Shown piece after piece: positions 22,501-32,768 of a stretch of 64,000 nucleotides of DNA. The translations under genes were made by a program, and so were the position numbers. How positions within the stretch are numbered: position 1 is the stretch's first letter; every line of letters begins with the position of its first letter. This stretch comes from Undaria pinnatifida (taxonomy: Eukaryota; Sar; Phaeophyceae; Laminariales; Alariaceae): the NCBI GenBank assembly GCA_012845835.1, contig JABAKD010000019.1, positions 853,501-917,500 of the forward strand, in the 5' to 3' direction. Below the pieces are notes generated by a model that saw nothing but the letters and a program-made list of their open reading frames with translations, was not told where the DNA came from and did no database searches.

Positions 22501-22831
22501 CCCTAAAACAATTCATCTAGATAACGTAACGGGACTACCGCGCGGATCAACCAAACCCAGCATGTTCGCAGTAAGAAACTGCGGCGCGACAGACCGGACG
22601 GCGGCCCATGCTGTGAATCTGAGCCAATCCCGGCCTCTTTAGAGCAAGGCATTGGGCGCGAGAGACCGGATAGCGGCCCGTACTGTGTGAATGTAAACCA
22701 AACACGCCTTTTTTGCAGAAAGGCACTGCGGTCCGAGAGGCCGGACGGCGGCCCGTACTTCTCACCTCTTGGTGACCGGGCTCCCGTTTTGGCCTTCGAG
22801 ACAGTGACCGCACGGAGACAAAGGAAGCCAT
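19506..22831 (-). CDS. Unrecognised small basic protein, four exons
   Basis: I do not recognise the family. Four exons join in phase 0 throughout: 22831-22766, 21950-21819, 21532-21290 and 19616-19506. Donors are GAG|GTGAGA, AGG|GTGAGT and AAG|GTATTG; acceptors are TTGTTCAG, GACTTTCAG and TCGTCAG. The total is 552 bases, exactly 184 codons including TGA. The N-terminus (MASFVSVRSLSRRPKREPGH) is basic. The middle has RLPPWYVLLKV, IKEPELLDKM and YVAEIADAILNGLSSW, which look folded and partly helical. The last exon is a Lys/Ala/Pro-rich tail (GKGKAAPKARSKPASKRPVK), typical of nuclear or nucleic-acid-binding proteins. A purine-rich frame upstream of the ATG could be a further exon. Introns contain a GATCAT element, a 12-bp array and tandem repeats. 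Function unknown. Confidence 0.55.
19708..20123 (+). mobile_element. GATCAT-rich inverted-repeat element, copy 2
   Basis: It starts with ACACACATCGGACAGATCAT and ends with a diverged complement, CGTACGATGTGTG type. The interior is a run of CATATAGAT units (19720-19870). The distal half (TCGATATGATACGTTG, CATATCATAGATATCC, TGCTATACATCATGCAGA) is shared, inverted, with 63540-63700. One CTATTAATAG (19958-19967) is inserted relative to the related sequence. It lies in the last intron of the small basic protein gene. Confidence 0.6.
20865..20990 (+). repeat. ~40-bp tandem unit, three copies
   Basis: GCGAGGCTTGGCCCGAGTCA, GAGGCTTGGGCCGAGTCATT and GCGACGCTTGGCCCGAGCCG are successive variants within an intron. 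Confidence 0.6.
21548..21655 (-). repeat. 12-bp tandem array beside an exon
   Basis: About nine copies of AAATGGTAGTGC sit just upstream (minus sense) of the acceptor at 21533. They form a CACTACCATTTG pyrimidine-rich lead into TTTCAG. Confidence 0.85.
22560..22760 (+). repeat. ~75-bp tandem unit, three copies
   Basis: GACCGGACGGCGGCCC, GAGACCGGATAGCGGCCC and GAGGCCGGACGGCGGCCC mark three units. The last abuts the splice donor at 22765 of the minus-strand gene. Confidence 0.75.
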
Positions 22832-22927
22832 CTCCCACCGCGCTTCGCTCTTAAGATTAATGTAGCTGTTAGAAGCCGGGGGTAAAGCGTTACATCGGCG
22901 CGCATATAACGCACAACCAGACGTTAG

Positions 22928-22996
22928 GAGTGGGTGGGTGGGCGGGCGGGCGGGCGGGTGGGTGGGTACGTAGGTGGGTGGGTGGGTGGGTGGGTG
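22928..22996 (+). repeat. (GGGT/GGGC)n tract
   Basis: GGGTGGGTGGGCGGGCGGGC-type sequence is a strong G-quadruplex candidate on the plus strand. Confidence 0.85.
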
Positions 22997-23224
22997 GTGG
23001 GCCGGGTGAAGTGTTTATTGCAAGCGACAAACGTACAAGAGCTACGCTCGTGTAACCAGATCGCAGGCATGCACAAATCGCAACATCTCATGGCCAAACT
23101 AAGGCAGAACTTCAAATTATCCCAGCGCAGCTTCTGCACCCTTTGTAACCTCGTACTCTCTCTTTCTCTCACCCCCTCCCACAGTCTCTCTCCTCTCTCA
23201 CAATTTCTCTCTCTCCCCCCTCTC

Positions 23225-23320
23225 TGGAGGCGTCTATATTCGAAGTAGGAATGTTGCTCTGCCTCAAAAGAGATGCGTGATCAATGGCTAAAATGACTAA
23301 GGCAAGCCACAAATGAGTAC
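23225..23320 (+). mobile_element. Orphan LINE 3' tail
   Basis: The sequence GAAGTAGGAATG..GCTCTGCCTC..AAGGCAAGCCACAAATGAGT matches the 3' end of the element that follows and those near 62.5 and 62.9 kb. Confidence 0.65.
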
Positions 23321-24062
23321 CCCCCCTCCCCCTCTCTCTGGGGGCTGTATGCGACAAAATAACAAAGAGCGAGCTGGAATAAGATGGGATAACGTAGTCA
23401 AGAAAATATGGAGGGATTTAGGGGGAGACCAAGAAGAGGTAATGTCTATAGAGCAGTTTGGCAGGTACAAGACAGAAGTAAAAGAAAGAAGAGACGAAAG
23501 AGAAAGGTAAGCGCTAAGAAATAAGGTGAAGGAGGAGAAGCACTTAGATATATGCGGGGCGTTGAGGGAACATATTGGAATGAAAACATATTTGCACGGC
23601 CCAATGGACTCTACGAAAAAGCTGAAACTGCCATTTCGTGTAGGGGACCTGGACCTACCAAAAAGAAGAAAGAGATATACCAGTAGTCGGGAGGAGCAGG
23701 AGGACGTGGCTACCAATATGTACCCGTGTGGCACAACAATAGAGAGTAGGACTCACATAGTAGGAGAATGTGAAACATACAAGGAAGAACGGGATGCGTT
23801 AGAGGAGATGAGGAAATTTGACGTATGTGACATGGAAGAGTTTGGTAGACTAGAGAGTAGCGAGAAAACGATCGTTGTCCTAGGAGATAGATGGTGGTCG
23901 CAAACGGCGAAACAGGACGGGGATAGGACAAGCAAACAGTTTCCATGCCGTATCGGCCAAAAAGTTTGGAGGTGTCTCTCTTCGAAGTAGGAACGGTGCT
24001 CCGTCTCGAAAGGGATGCGCGGTCAATAGTAAAATGACAAAGGCAAGCAACAAATAAGTACG
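23321..24062 (+). mobile_element. LINE (non-LTR retrotransposon) 3' fragment with broken reverse-transcriptase ORF
   Basis: An open frame runs from about 23340 to 23987 with one in-frame TAA at 23508-23510. Its end encodes LPFRVGDLDL and then a YPCGTTIESRTHIVGECE stretch, the Cys/His cluster found after the reverse-transcriptase domain in many LINE ORF2 proteins. After it come LGDRWW and a 3' tail ending AAGGCAACAAATAAGTACGCC-like sequence shared with the orphan tail. Compared with the 62.4-kb copy, bases just before the tail are deleted. The reverse-transcriptase core is absent, so this is a 5'-truncated dead copy. It lies between the two minus-strand host genes. Confidence 0.75.
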
Positions 24063-24236
24063 CCCCTCCCCCCAACCCCCTCTCTGTCCCTCTGGTCCTC
24101 TCCCCCTCCCCCCAATCTCCCGCGTAGACAGACACTCAAAACGGCAGGGATTCTCAGTACTTTCTCAGCTTCGAAAGGAGTAAGCACCCTCATTTGGGTT
24201 GATTGCGCTACTTGAGGCGTCGAGCAAAAATATATT

Positions 24237-26635
24237 TTACCTGCACATGCTGTCCGTGTCGCCCTCTTCGATGTGCTGGAGGATTTTACCCGCCGTAGTC
24301 TTGTTGGTGGCAGCACCATCGAACATCGACTGGGTGCCGAAAAAAGGGTGGAGGACCGACACGAGTAAGAAGGTAAAAGTCAAGGGGAGAGGCAGGTGGG
24401 GGCAGGGGCCGCTTAACCCTAACCGCCAAAACGGCACCCATTTCAACAAAAAAGGAGGTAAGAGTCAAGAGGAGAGGCAGCTGGGGGCAGGGACCATTTA
24501 ACCCTTTTCCAACCGCCAAAACGACACTCATGACACTCATTTCAACCAAATTTGACCCCAAAAAAGCGATTGCAGCTCTCCGGATTGCAAAAACTGTCAA
24601 CACTGTCTCCAAATTTCGGAGCAAATCGTCCCCAAAGCGGGCGCCAATTTTTCCAAGCATTAACCGTCCGGGCTACAGACAGTGGCAGACAGCCGTGAGT
24701 GCCGAACGGGGACCAAGCTGGATCGACAACACGAAGGAAGGAACGGTAACGGAGACGGACGGAATTTCCAATTTCCGAGCTGCACAACGTTGCGCCGTAA
24801 AGTATGTATCAGAACAGCCATCATGCCCTTGCGCTGTCGAACAACAACTGTCTGAGCCCTTCCCTAACGAAGGGGTTATGGTACATTACGGCATGGATCC
24901 GCCTATCCCACACACCTAATCTGAGCACGCAAGCCTTGGAACCATGCCTGTGACACCACCCTGAAACAACCTTGAGCACAAGGCCATTACACAGGATTTA
25001 GTGTAGCGCTCGCCACCGTGCGCGATTCCGCCTCCCCAAAAACAACAATTAACACCCTGGCATACGTTTTCACTTTTTTAACGCCGGTAATTTTTTCAGA
25101 TTTCCTTCCCCCCCCCCCCGTTCCCCTGTTTTCTTATCTATTTGTCCACATTATTAGCCTCCCCCCAAACGTAATCCTGACGTTTTTTTTAGACTATTTC
25201 CTATTCGTGGGCGTACGCTGTACGGCGGCTGAATCGTGGTATTGAAACGCGCCCACCTGCAGAGGTTTGCCGGTCAAGTCCCCGAAATGAGTTGTCGCGT
25301 ACTCGCACGCGCTGCACACCTGACGTTGCCAGGAAACAAGGGCATAACAAGGGCATAACAAGGGCATAACAAGGGCATAGCAAGGGCATCACCGGTCGTT
25401 GGGAGGGTTACGGATAAAGGTTCAACGTGACGTCGGGGGGAAGGCGGGGGGGGGGGGGACTTGACGCAAAACGCACAAAACGTCATATCTGCACATTTTC
25501 ATAGTCCAAACACTAACATCATGTCTGGACAAATTAACAGCCCGAAACACCAACATACCTGAGCATATGAACAGTACAAACACCGACAACGAGGCAGACG
25601 CATGCTAAATATTGTCTGGAATACAGTATTAGGTTCCACCGGTAAATGTGTTGCAACAGCCAAATGCGGCGCAACCTGAGTCAAACGCGGTGCAACCTGA
25701 GCCAAACGCGGCGCAACCTGAGTCAAATGCGGTGCAATCTGAGCCAATGAGCATCAACACACGCAGATAATCTTAAAAAAGACGTACTGTCTGACAGACC
25801 ACTCACCACTGGAACGATCCTTCCAAAGTCGTCCTCTTCCACCTTGAGAACGACGGTACCGTGCCTGAACACGAAGTCGAACTCCCTCTCTTGCGCTTCG
25901 GCATTCTCTCTCTCAAAATCGGCACTAAACAATCTGCAAGGGGCCGCCCGGTCTTCCGCCCCCCCTCCAAAGACCCTCTCCTTATGCGACGCAAAGGACT
26001 CAGCGTTGCCAGACGACGGGGACGCACGAGGCTCAAACGATTCACCCACTCCCCTGCTCATTTGGTCACGTGCGCGGCGATCGTTAAGCGTAGGGCTGGT
26101 ACATAGCTTTCGCTAAGAACACGCGCTTGCGGATACACGCACTGCATTTGTAACTGCCGGTGAAATGTGCCATGGTGTCGTGGTGTAAGCTGCTGGAAGG
26201 CACATGGACAAAAAACTTTTCTGTAAGGCTTGGCACTGGTGCCGTATGTTTAGTCTACTTTTCTGCTTTTGCTTATTTTCCGTCCTCAATCCATTTCCCC
26301 TGGACTATAAACTAGATTATGTGATTTGCTTGGTGCTACACCGTGTCCTCGGTTTTACTTGCTGCTCTTGAAACGCACGTACCAGTATGGGCATGATACG
26401 CACGAAGTACGTACACTGACTTCCGATTTCACTTTGATTTTTTTGGGCTGATGTTCGACTTGCCAAGGCTGTTTTTCACGTCTACGTATGCAGCTAATGT
26501 GTTTGAAACAAGTGTGTTCAAAATACCACTTTCGGTTTGTTTTACTGTTTTTTTCCTGGATTGTTCTTCTCTCAAGCGTGACTACGGCCTGTCATGTGGC
26601 CATGGACTTGATTATAGGAGCGATGAGTTAATGTG

Positions 26636-26686
<51 letters not shown>

Positions 26687-29600
26687 CCCTAGTGGGATCA
26701 GAGGCACCCGCCGGATAGAAACTGAAACGAAACCGCAAACACTTGGGTCACGTCCCAGCACCAACTCGAGCCGAATGTTTCGCGGAGCTTTACCTTCGAC
26801 TCTCTTTGGTCTCAAAGGTTGTTTAGGTGAGGCACGAAAGCAGTTCAAGCATGGATTAACTAAAAAAACACCACAACGTTCAGCCTCTTCAGCACTGCAC
26901 TCCCGTTACGGACCCTCACAAAACACCACAACGTTCAACCTCTTCAGCACTGCACTCCCGTTACGGACCGTGAAAATCACCTGCAATACACCAGGACAAT
27001 GTTGGGACTAGGAAACAGATTATCGACGCCGTTCAAGCGCACCTGGAATCCTCGTAGCTCTTCAAGTGTCCTCTCGAGTGTGCAGCAAGCCACGCCCCAC
27101 CGTAGGGAGATAGCGGCGAGGTCAACCCCGTAGGCGATCCCCAAGCGTTGGGGCTCGGCAACGACGCCTGCGGAACCTGCAGGTTCGGCCGGAACGAACC
27201 TAAATCGGTCTGCCTAGATATTCGCGTGGATTCTGAGTGCGAGTGCCGCGCTTGGCTCGCATACACCGCCTTCGCTGTCCCAGCAGCAGCCATGCCCGAC
27301 GTCGCCGCAGCGGCCACCACCGCGTTCTCTGGCGGCGCAAGCAGCAAGCGTGTCGCCAGACTGCGGACGGCAGCGCTAGCAACAGGGATGGTGATGAAAT
27401 CGTTGAAGTACCGTAGAACCTCCCCCCTCAGGTGTCCTTCTCCGCGGGGGGACCCGGCCCCGCTTGCGCCGCTTTCCGCGTTTCGGAGCAAGCGAGGCGA
27501 ACCGACCGCTATGATCGGCGAGGTGGGGTTGGCCGCTCTGTCAAGGGTTAGGGGGGGGGGGGGGGGGGGTCAAGGTTAGGTAGGGAGGGTGTACTCATTG
27601 CGTGCATAGCTGTACGGCTGGGGGCGGGAGGGGGGCAAGGGTTGGGGGAGGGGACGGCTGTGATCATCATATGAAGCATGGCCGAATTCCATACGACCAC
27701 AGACCCTCGCATTCCTACAACGCCGGGAGGGGTGTACCTGATACTCATTATAATGTAGGTCGATGACCAAGCAATCCAAGCAGACCAAGATAGACCAAGA
27801 TAGATCAAGATAGACCATGGTAGACCATGGACCCTCGCATCCCCACCAGACCGGGACCGAGCATGTCGGGTGTTCGTCGACTAGGCAGAAAGCTTCGTGT
27901 GGGGGCGCGCAAACGGTCAGTCAATCGATCCAGCGACTCCCGAAATGTGGGTGGCGCCAAAAAACCGCCGAAGGTACGGACGGCGCTTCTGGTGAGGTCT
28001 TGACGTGGAGGAGTGTCTGGAAAAAAGTAATTGCCGTCACCTCGATCAAAGCGCGCTATTAATAGAGATAGCCCGTTGGTTACCGTACAATGAACGTGTC
28101 CCCGATGTGTATTGCTTGTTTTTATTTTCCTGACAAGTATTACACGACTTCAGATCTACTGGAGCCCATCCTGTGACCGCGAACGAGATTATGGCGATGC
28201 GCTGAAGCGAGAACAAAAACGACAACATTGACTTCCACGCCTTGCCACAACACACAACGCGGCCTTCGAACAGCAGAATCTCGTCGATTGTGTTAGGACG
28301 ACCACGCGAGGACGTGCAGTAGAGGCAGCACATGATTGCATGCATGCCACCTGGCACTTTCCCCGGGCTTCGTTGCAGCGGGTTCTCTCTATGCGGAGGC
28401 GCGCAAATAACACTAAATGCGGTAAACAGAGGCGGATTGTTTTCGGGCACTGTCTAGTGTCAACGCACTGTAACAGAGGGTGCTACCGTAATCATCGGAG
28501 TCTTCGCCCATAATCGGAGTCTCCGCACATTTCGGAGTCTTCGCACGGGAGTGCGGAAAAAATAGGGTTCCACGGCATTTAATTCAGTTATCGCGGAGAC
28601 TCCGATATTACCTTCGGCGAAGTTTCGCGATACTACGGGTGGTGTCCAGCAGCTTGCACAAAAAAATATACGGTACTGCGGGGAATTGTATCGCGGGGTC
28701 CACTGCTGTAATATCACCGTGACGGTGCTTATGATCAAGTGGCCGGTGTATTGTCGGTTGCACTCTTCCAGAATATTCATTTTGTGATTATTATTGGTTA
28801 TTAATTGTTTTTGTCATCGAACTTGCCAGACATTACCCACACTCATTCACCAAAGGCGTACGTAAACGCCACCACACAAAGAAAACGACACACAGACCAC
28901 ACGAGACCACACGACCACAATGGACGACCTCAATTTCACGAAATAAATGCCTGTAGGGGACCTGGATATACCTTACTAGACACACCCCTATGTCCGCAAC
29001 CAAGAAAGCATTCATGGATAACGTGCACAGGCGAGGTACCGGTCCAACCCCGCACTAATTTTGCCGCGTTCTTTATTTCGCCGCGTGTGCTGTGTGTAGC
29101 GGTTTCGTTGCATGTGTGCTAGTTGTGTCTTGTTACAGCCATGCGATGAACCGCGAGTGCTGCTATGTCGGCTGTGGGTTGATTAGGATAGCACATATCG
29201 GAGTCTTCGCAAAGGGGGTGTGCGTTCAAAACATCCCACACACGCCACTTTGGTTTTGTTCAGCATTGCACATATCGGAGTCGTCGCGCAGGGGTGTGCG
29301 TTATTATGCACAAACATATTATTTTATTCACTTTCCGCACAGGTATCGGAGTCTCCGCACTTATCAAAAGACGACCGCAAACTGTGCGAAGACTCCGATG
29401 ATTACGGTAGTCCCTCTGACGCCCGTTCGCGTATCCGGTTGACCTGCATCCTGCCGTTCCAGGGGGCGGGGGGGGTGCCATAAGGCTTACTGTACTTTGG
29501 ACAGGTAAGAGGTTCACAAAAAACCTACCTGAGCTAAGCCTTGCAACACTAACGAGAGGCGAACCGCTTTCGGGTACAGCCGTAGCCGAGCGTGTGACAT

Positions 29601-30501
29601 CGCACCTGATTTCTCTAGCCGTCGCTATTGCCGCCGCCAGCGACCCTTCCACCTCCAAGACGATCACCCAATACCACAGCCCACACCGCTTCAAAGCTTT
29701 CACCCGGTCTACCGCGCGCTCCCCGGACACGACGTGATCTATCTCCGGCTTCCGGCCATGCCGATCCAACTCCGCCGTCAGCATGGTCACCACATCTGAC
29801 AGCCCGCTTCCTCTCGTCCCGCACATGAACGCGTGCGTAGAGGCACCGACGACCGCGCCACTCCCTCGACCGGTCCCAACAGCTAGCAAGGTCGGGACCA
29901 GATCAGCCTCGGAAGTCTGCGCTACTCCGCCATGCCCGTGGTGCCCCGCAGCGCGAGCATGGAAGCCGGAAGCTGGTGTCGTCGCTTGATACCCTGAGAC
30001 AGACGTAAGCCTCGCGCCCGCCCCCCCTCCCATCGCCGCCCCCGCTGGGGAAGTCAAGCGGCCGACTCCCCCATTGACGCCGCCCACCCCCCCCCCGCCG
30101 GCTGGGTGGTGCAGGAAAGAACGGTGCAGGTTGCTAGGCGGCAGCCTTGCCGAGGGCGAGAACGGGCCGCTAACTCTCCTCGGGTCCGGCATGCCGACAG
30201 CGCCGACGGCGCCGATGGCGCCGCCCGAACCAACAAAAGGGAGGGGTGCCGCGGCTGCTTGGGATGGAAGGGCCTCGCTCGATGCCCACACAGAGGCGGA
30301 GTAGGAGTTAGTTGGGGTCGCGGTCGGGCTGCACGCCGCGGCGAGGGCGGAAAAATCTTCCTGGTCTAGGTGGTTAAGGAATAGATCTTCGGCTCCCTCG
30401 CCAAATAAGAGCTGGTCCCCCCCCCGGCCTTCGTCGCGTGCCGCGGTAGAGAGGGATGCCGGCGACGCCATGGACGGTCGGCCGCTTGTGGGCATCAGCA
30501 T
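24237..30501 (-). CDS. 592-aa protein with receiver-like segment, four exons
   Basis: Family not recognised. Four minus-strand exons join with consistent phases: 30501-29529, 27508-27043, 26053-25807 and 24329-24237, giving 593 codons. Donors are CAG|GTAGGT, CAG|GTGCGC and GTG|GTGAGT. The N-terminal 200 residues are rich in Ser, Ala, Gly and Pro with an acidic patch (DLFLNHLDQEDF), as in transcription factors. Residues 232-300 follow a response-regulator receiver pattern: helix SGLSDVVTMLTAELDRHGRK, EIDHVVSGERAVDRV, then YWVIVLEVEG. The Asp expected after the third strand is Glu, so phosphotransfer is unlikely. The C-terminal part has FDFVFRHGTVVLKVEEDDFG. The stop overlaps a possible donor (TGCAG|GTAA), so a further exon is possible. 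An in-frame acceptor CAG at 30516 leaves an upstream exon possible too. Confidence 0.6.
25105..25125 (+). repeat. C homopolymer in intron
   Basis: A short C run (about 25110-25120) and the G run at 25436-25459 flank the 13-bp array in the same intron. These are error-prone for sequencing. Confidence 0.5.
25337..25388 (+). repeat. 13-bp tandem repeat
   Basis: AACAAGGGCAT occurs about five times in the 24330-25806 intron of the receiver-like gene. Confidence 0.85.
25650..25745 (+). repeat. 22-bp tandem repeat
   Basis: GCGGTGCAACCTGAGTCAAA and variants occur four to five times in the same intron, about 60 bp from its splice donor. Confidence 0.8.
26635..26685 (+). repeat. (CAA)n microsatellite
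   Basis: About 17 uninterrupted CAA triplets lie in the 26054-27042 intron. Confidence 0.95.
26871..26968 (+). repeat. 58-bp direct duplication
   Basis: CACCACAACGTTCAGCCTCT through CTCCCGTTACGGACC occurs twice in a row with two differences, in the same intron as the CAA tract. Confidence 0.8.
28486..29407. mobile_element. TIR element with TA flanks and repeated internal sites
   Basis: CCGTAATCATCGGAGTCTTC at 28486 and its complement ending at 29407 form the termini, each flanked by TA (28484-28485, 29408-29409). That fits a Tc1/mariner-type target. Inside are at least eight copies of ATCGGAGTCTTCGCAC-like sequence in both orientations, near 28491, 28513, 28532, 28592, 29199, 29272, 29344 and 29383. 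They cluster towards the ends, as expected of transposase-binding sites. No transposase is encoded. It lies in the first intron of the receiver-like gene. Confidence 0.75.
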
Positions 30502-31273
30502 GGCTGGTGTTGCCGACTGGCGGTTTGAATTTCCTTACAGCCACTTTCGACTGCGTGGCATAGCGGGGAAAACCAGCGTAACGAGCACATCATAGGGTAA
30601 GATTGAGCAGGGAGAATTGTGCATGATGGTTGTACTGCTCGTTCGTGCTGTAGCTGTGTAGGGTTATGGTTACGAAGATGCGGTGGGATGTTTTTGCTGC
30701 CACTGTTGAAACTGCTGTAGGCGCGGGAAAGAGCGGGGAAAGAAGTGAAGTGCAACGAGCTGAGGGTACGTTTGGTTCGAGACAAGTTCGACGAATATAT
30801 CTGGTACATGTACCTATGATATATAGACCACTCACTATCAATAGGCCGCGGCAGGAGAGGTGTGGGACGTGGGGCATTCGGGCGGTTGGATTGACCGGTG
30901 CCTATCCGAACGCATTCGCGTGCCAAAGAAAACACCTATTTCACATTATCACACGCGAGAGCAGTAGTAGTATACTGCGGGGCATTTTGCTGTTCAGCGC
31001 ACAGGCAGCTGTTTTAGCACTCAAACGCGTTCTCCGGGACGCACTACTTGGAATTAGCAAGTGAGCGCCTTGGCAACGAATGCATCTGATGTTGGATAAA
31101 ACGAAGCTTCAACTACAAGTGACGGGGGAGTCACGTAGTGGAGGCGATATGCATTTACGCAAAACAGGCGGGGTCTCTGCCGTAGCCGAGGTGCCATGCC
31201 ATACAACAGCCGCTTGCGGACTGCGGACGGCACGTCGCGGACTTTTCCGATCGTCCAAGAATCCATTCATTTT

Positions 31274-31510
31274 TTATGGGTTTCCGCGTACTTCTGCTTC
31301 TTGCAGCACGACATCTGATATGATGCTACTTGCACCGTCAGAGGCAGCGAGATCCACCCAGAACCATACACTCCCCGAGGCGGGATCTTGCGCTACTCGT
31401 AGCCAAGAGACGGGCAGACCTCGGCCGGGGCGGGCTGGGCGGGGCTGCAACCCGAGGTTGTCACCAGGGGCAACATGTGTCGGTCGTTTTTGAGGAAAAA
31501 GCGAAATCAC
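31274..31510 (-). CDS. Possible exon, WW-like segment
   Basis: A minus-strand open frame, preceded by GGGTTGCAG and with a possible donor GAA|GTACGC, encodes GRGLPVSWLRVAQDPASGSV and FWVDLAASDG. The spacing of LP..W and a second aromatic pair resembles a WW domain, but the second conserved Trp/Pro end is not seen. Its phase-0 end would fit an acceptor just upstream of the receiver-like gene's ATG, so it could be an upstream exon of that gene. Speculative. Confidence 0.25.
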   Translation of the reverse strand: MISLFPQKRPTHVAPGDNLGLQPRPARPGRGLPVSWLRVAQDPASGSVWFWVDLAASDGASSIISDVVLQEAEVRGNP

Positions 31511-32768
31511 GCCAAGAGAACAAACATCAATGAAAGCAAAAAGGAAGGAGCATCCATCAGAAGCTCAAGATCCAACAGCAGCAACACCTCTCAAAAACTT
31601 CACCGTCTCCAATAGCACGAACTGTCGCACGAGGAACGCTTCGAATACGACTGAACCGCGCCGGCAACGCATTGCCGACGACGACGTCACGCAGCAGGAG
31701 ACTGGACGCCGACTACTACGGGTCACAGAGCAGCACCGCTCCCGGCAAAACGTACCTCTTGTCGGCTCGTGGGGCGATGAGCGATGTTCCAAGAGGCAAG
31801 TTCAAACTCTCTTGAGCCAACGAAGGACACCTGATGTCATCACGACCGCAGCAACGGCGACGGACTTCGACGCCAACCCCAAGTCACTCTCGTTCAGCCA
31901 GAGATGGTACCACTGGGGTCGGCAGCTCGAAGGAGGGAGGGCCACAGCAGTGACAGGAACAGCGTGGGCGTGGGATCGTGGTGGCAAGATGAGGATCGAA
32001 ACGCAGAAAGGTCACCCAACTGATGTTGTTGTGGACCTTCTTTTTTGCCTTTTTTACGTTTTTCTGGTCGTTGGTTAATATAACACATAGATATTTAACC
32101 CTTCTCCATTTGCTCAAAACTCTTTTAATTACAAGTTTTTTTATCCATGTCGGGAGTGCGGTGCTAAAAGGGGCTAACAGTTCGACTTGTCGTTGAAATC
32201 ATTTGACTATAAAAAATGAGTAGATTTTCAAGCTGTAGATTTTGGCCAATGCGGGTCTAGTCAAATGTAAAGCATAGTTTTATATCAACATGAATATGTC
32301 TAGCAATTTTAAATTTTCGACCACGGTAATGATACATTTTATTAATACTGCTGTGCTTGTAGTACGTTTTCACAGGTCTTGGTGAGTAGCCAGAATTCAA
32401 CACCAACTCCCCGAACGCCAGAAAAAACGATAAAATTTCATTTTTGAAGTTGAAAATCGATAAAAATCACATATTTGCAATTTCGTGCGTGAGATTTCAA
32501 AGACGTTCAACGAAAAGTAACTCGTGCACAATGTGCACAACACAACGTACGAGAGTAAAATTCGTAATTTCAATTTTCAGCTGCCTCTCTGTTTGGCTCG
32601 ACTCCTACGCACAACGCGCATCCCTGGCTTTAGGTGCCCCGGAGCCTCTGCCACTCTTTGGGTAGGGAGCAAGCAGGTTCGGTCCCTGCAAGCAAAGGAG
32701 GACCTCTTATCTCTTGCTGAAGCTTCGCACACGGGCCCACGTGGCCGTGAGACCAGGCCGGGTCACCC
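31511..32768. other. Intergenic, AT-rich in its second half
   Basis: A plus-strand frame of 182 codons (31530-32078) and overlapping minus frames carry no recognisable domain. From 32080 to 32560 the DNA is AT-rich and gene-free. CATGTCGGGAGTGCGGTGCT near 32145 recurs near 44250 and, inverted, near 49090, so a dispersed repeat lies here. This interval separates the minus-strand receiver-like gene from the plus-strand PX gene and may hold their promoters. Confidence 0.45.

Noticed and set aside
22427-22642. Plus-strand secreted peptide with signal sequence MKPILSACICILLGAVYG
   Set aside because: It could be real, but it lies in an intron of the opposite-strand gene and runs into the 75-bp tandem repeat, with no other support.
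27148-27579. Plus-strand 143-codon gene
   Set aside because: It is the complement of exon 2 of the receiver-like gene, whose splice sites and phases fit the minus strand.
27540-27600. Telomere-like repeat
   Set aside because: Only isolated GGTTAGGG-like words beside a G homopolymer; no repeat array.
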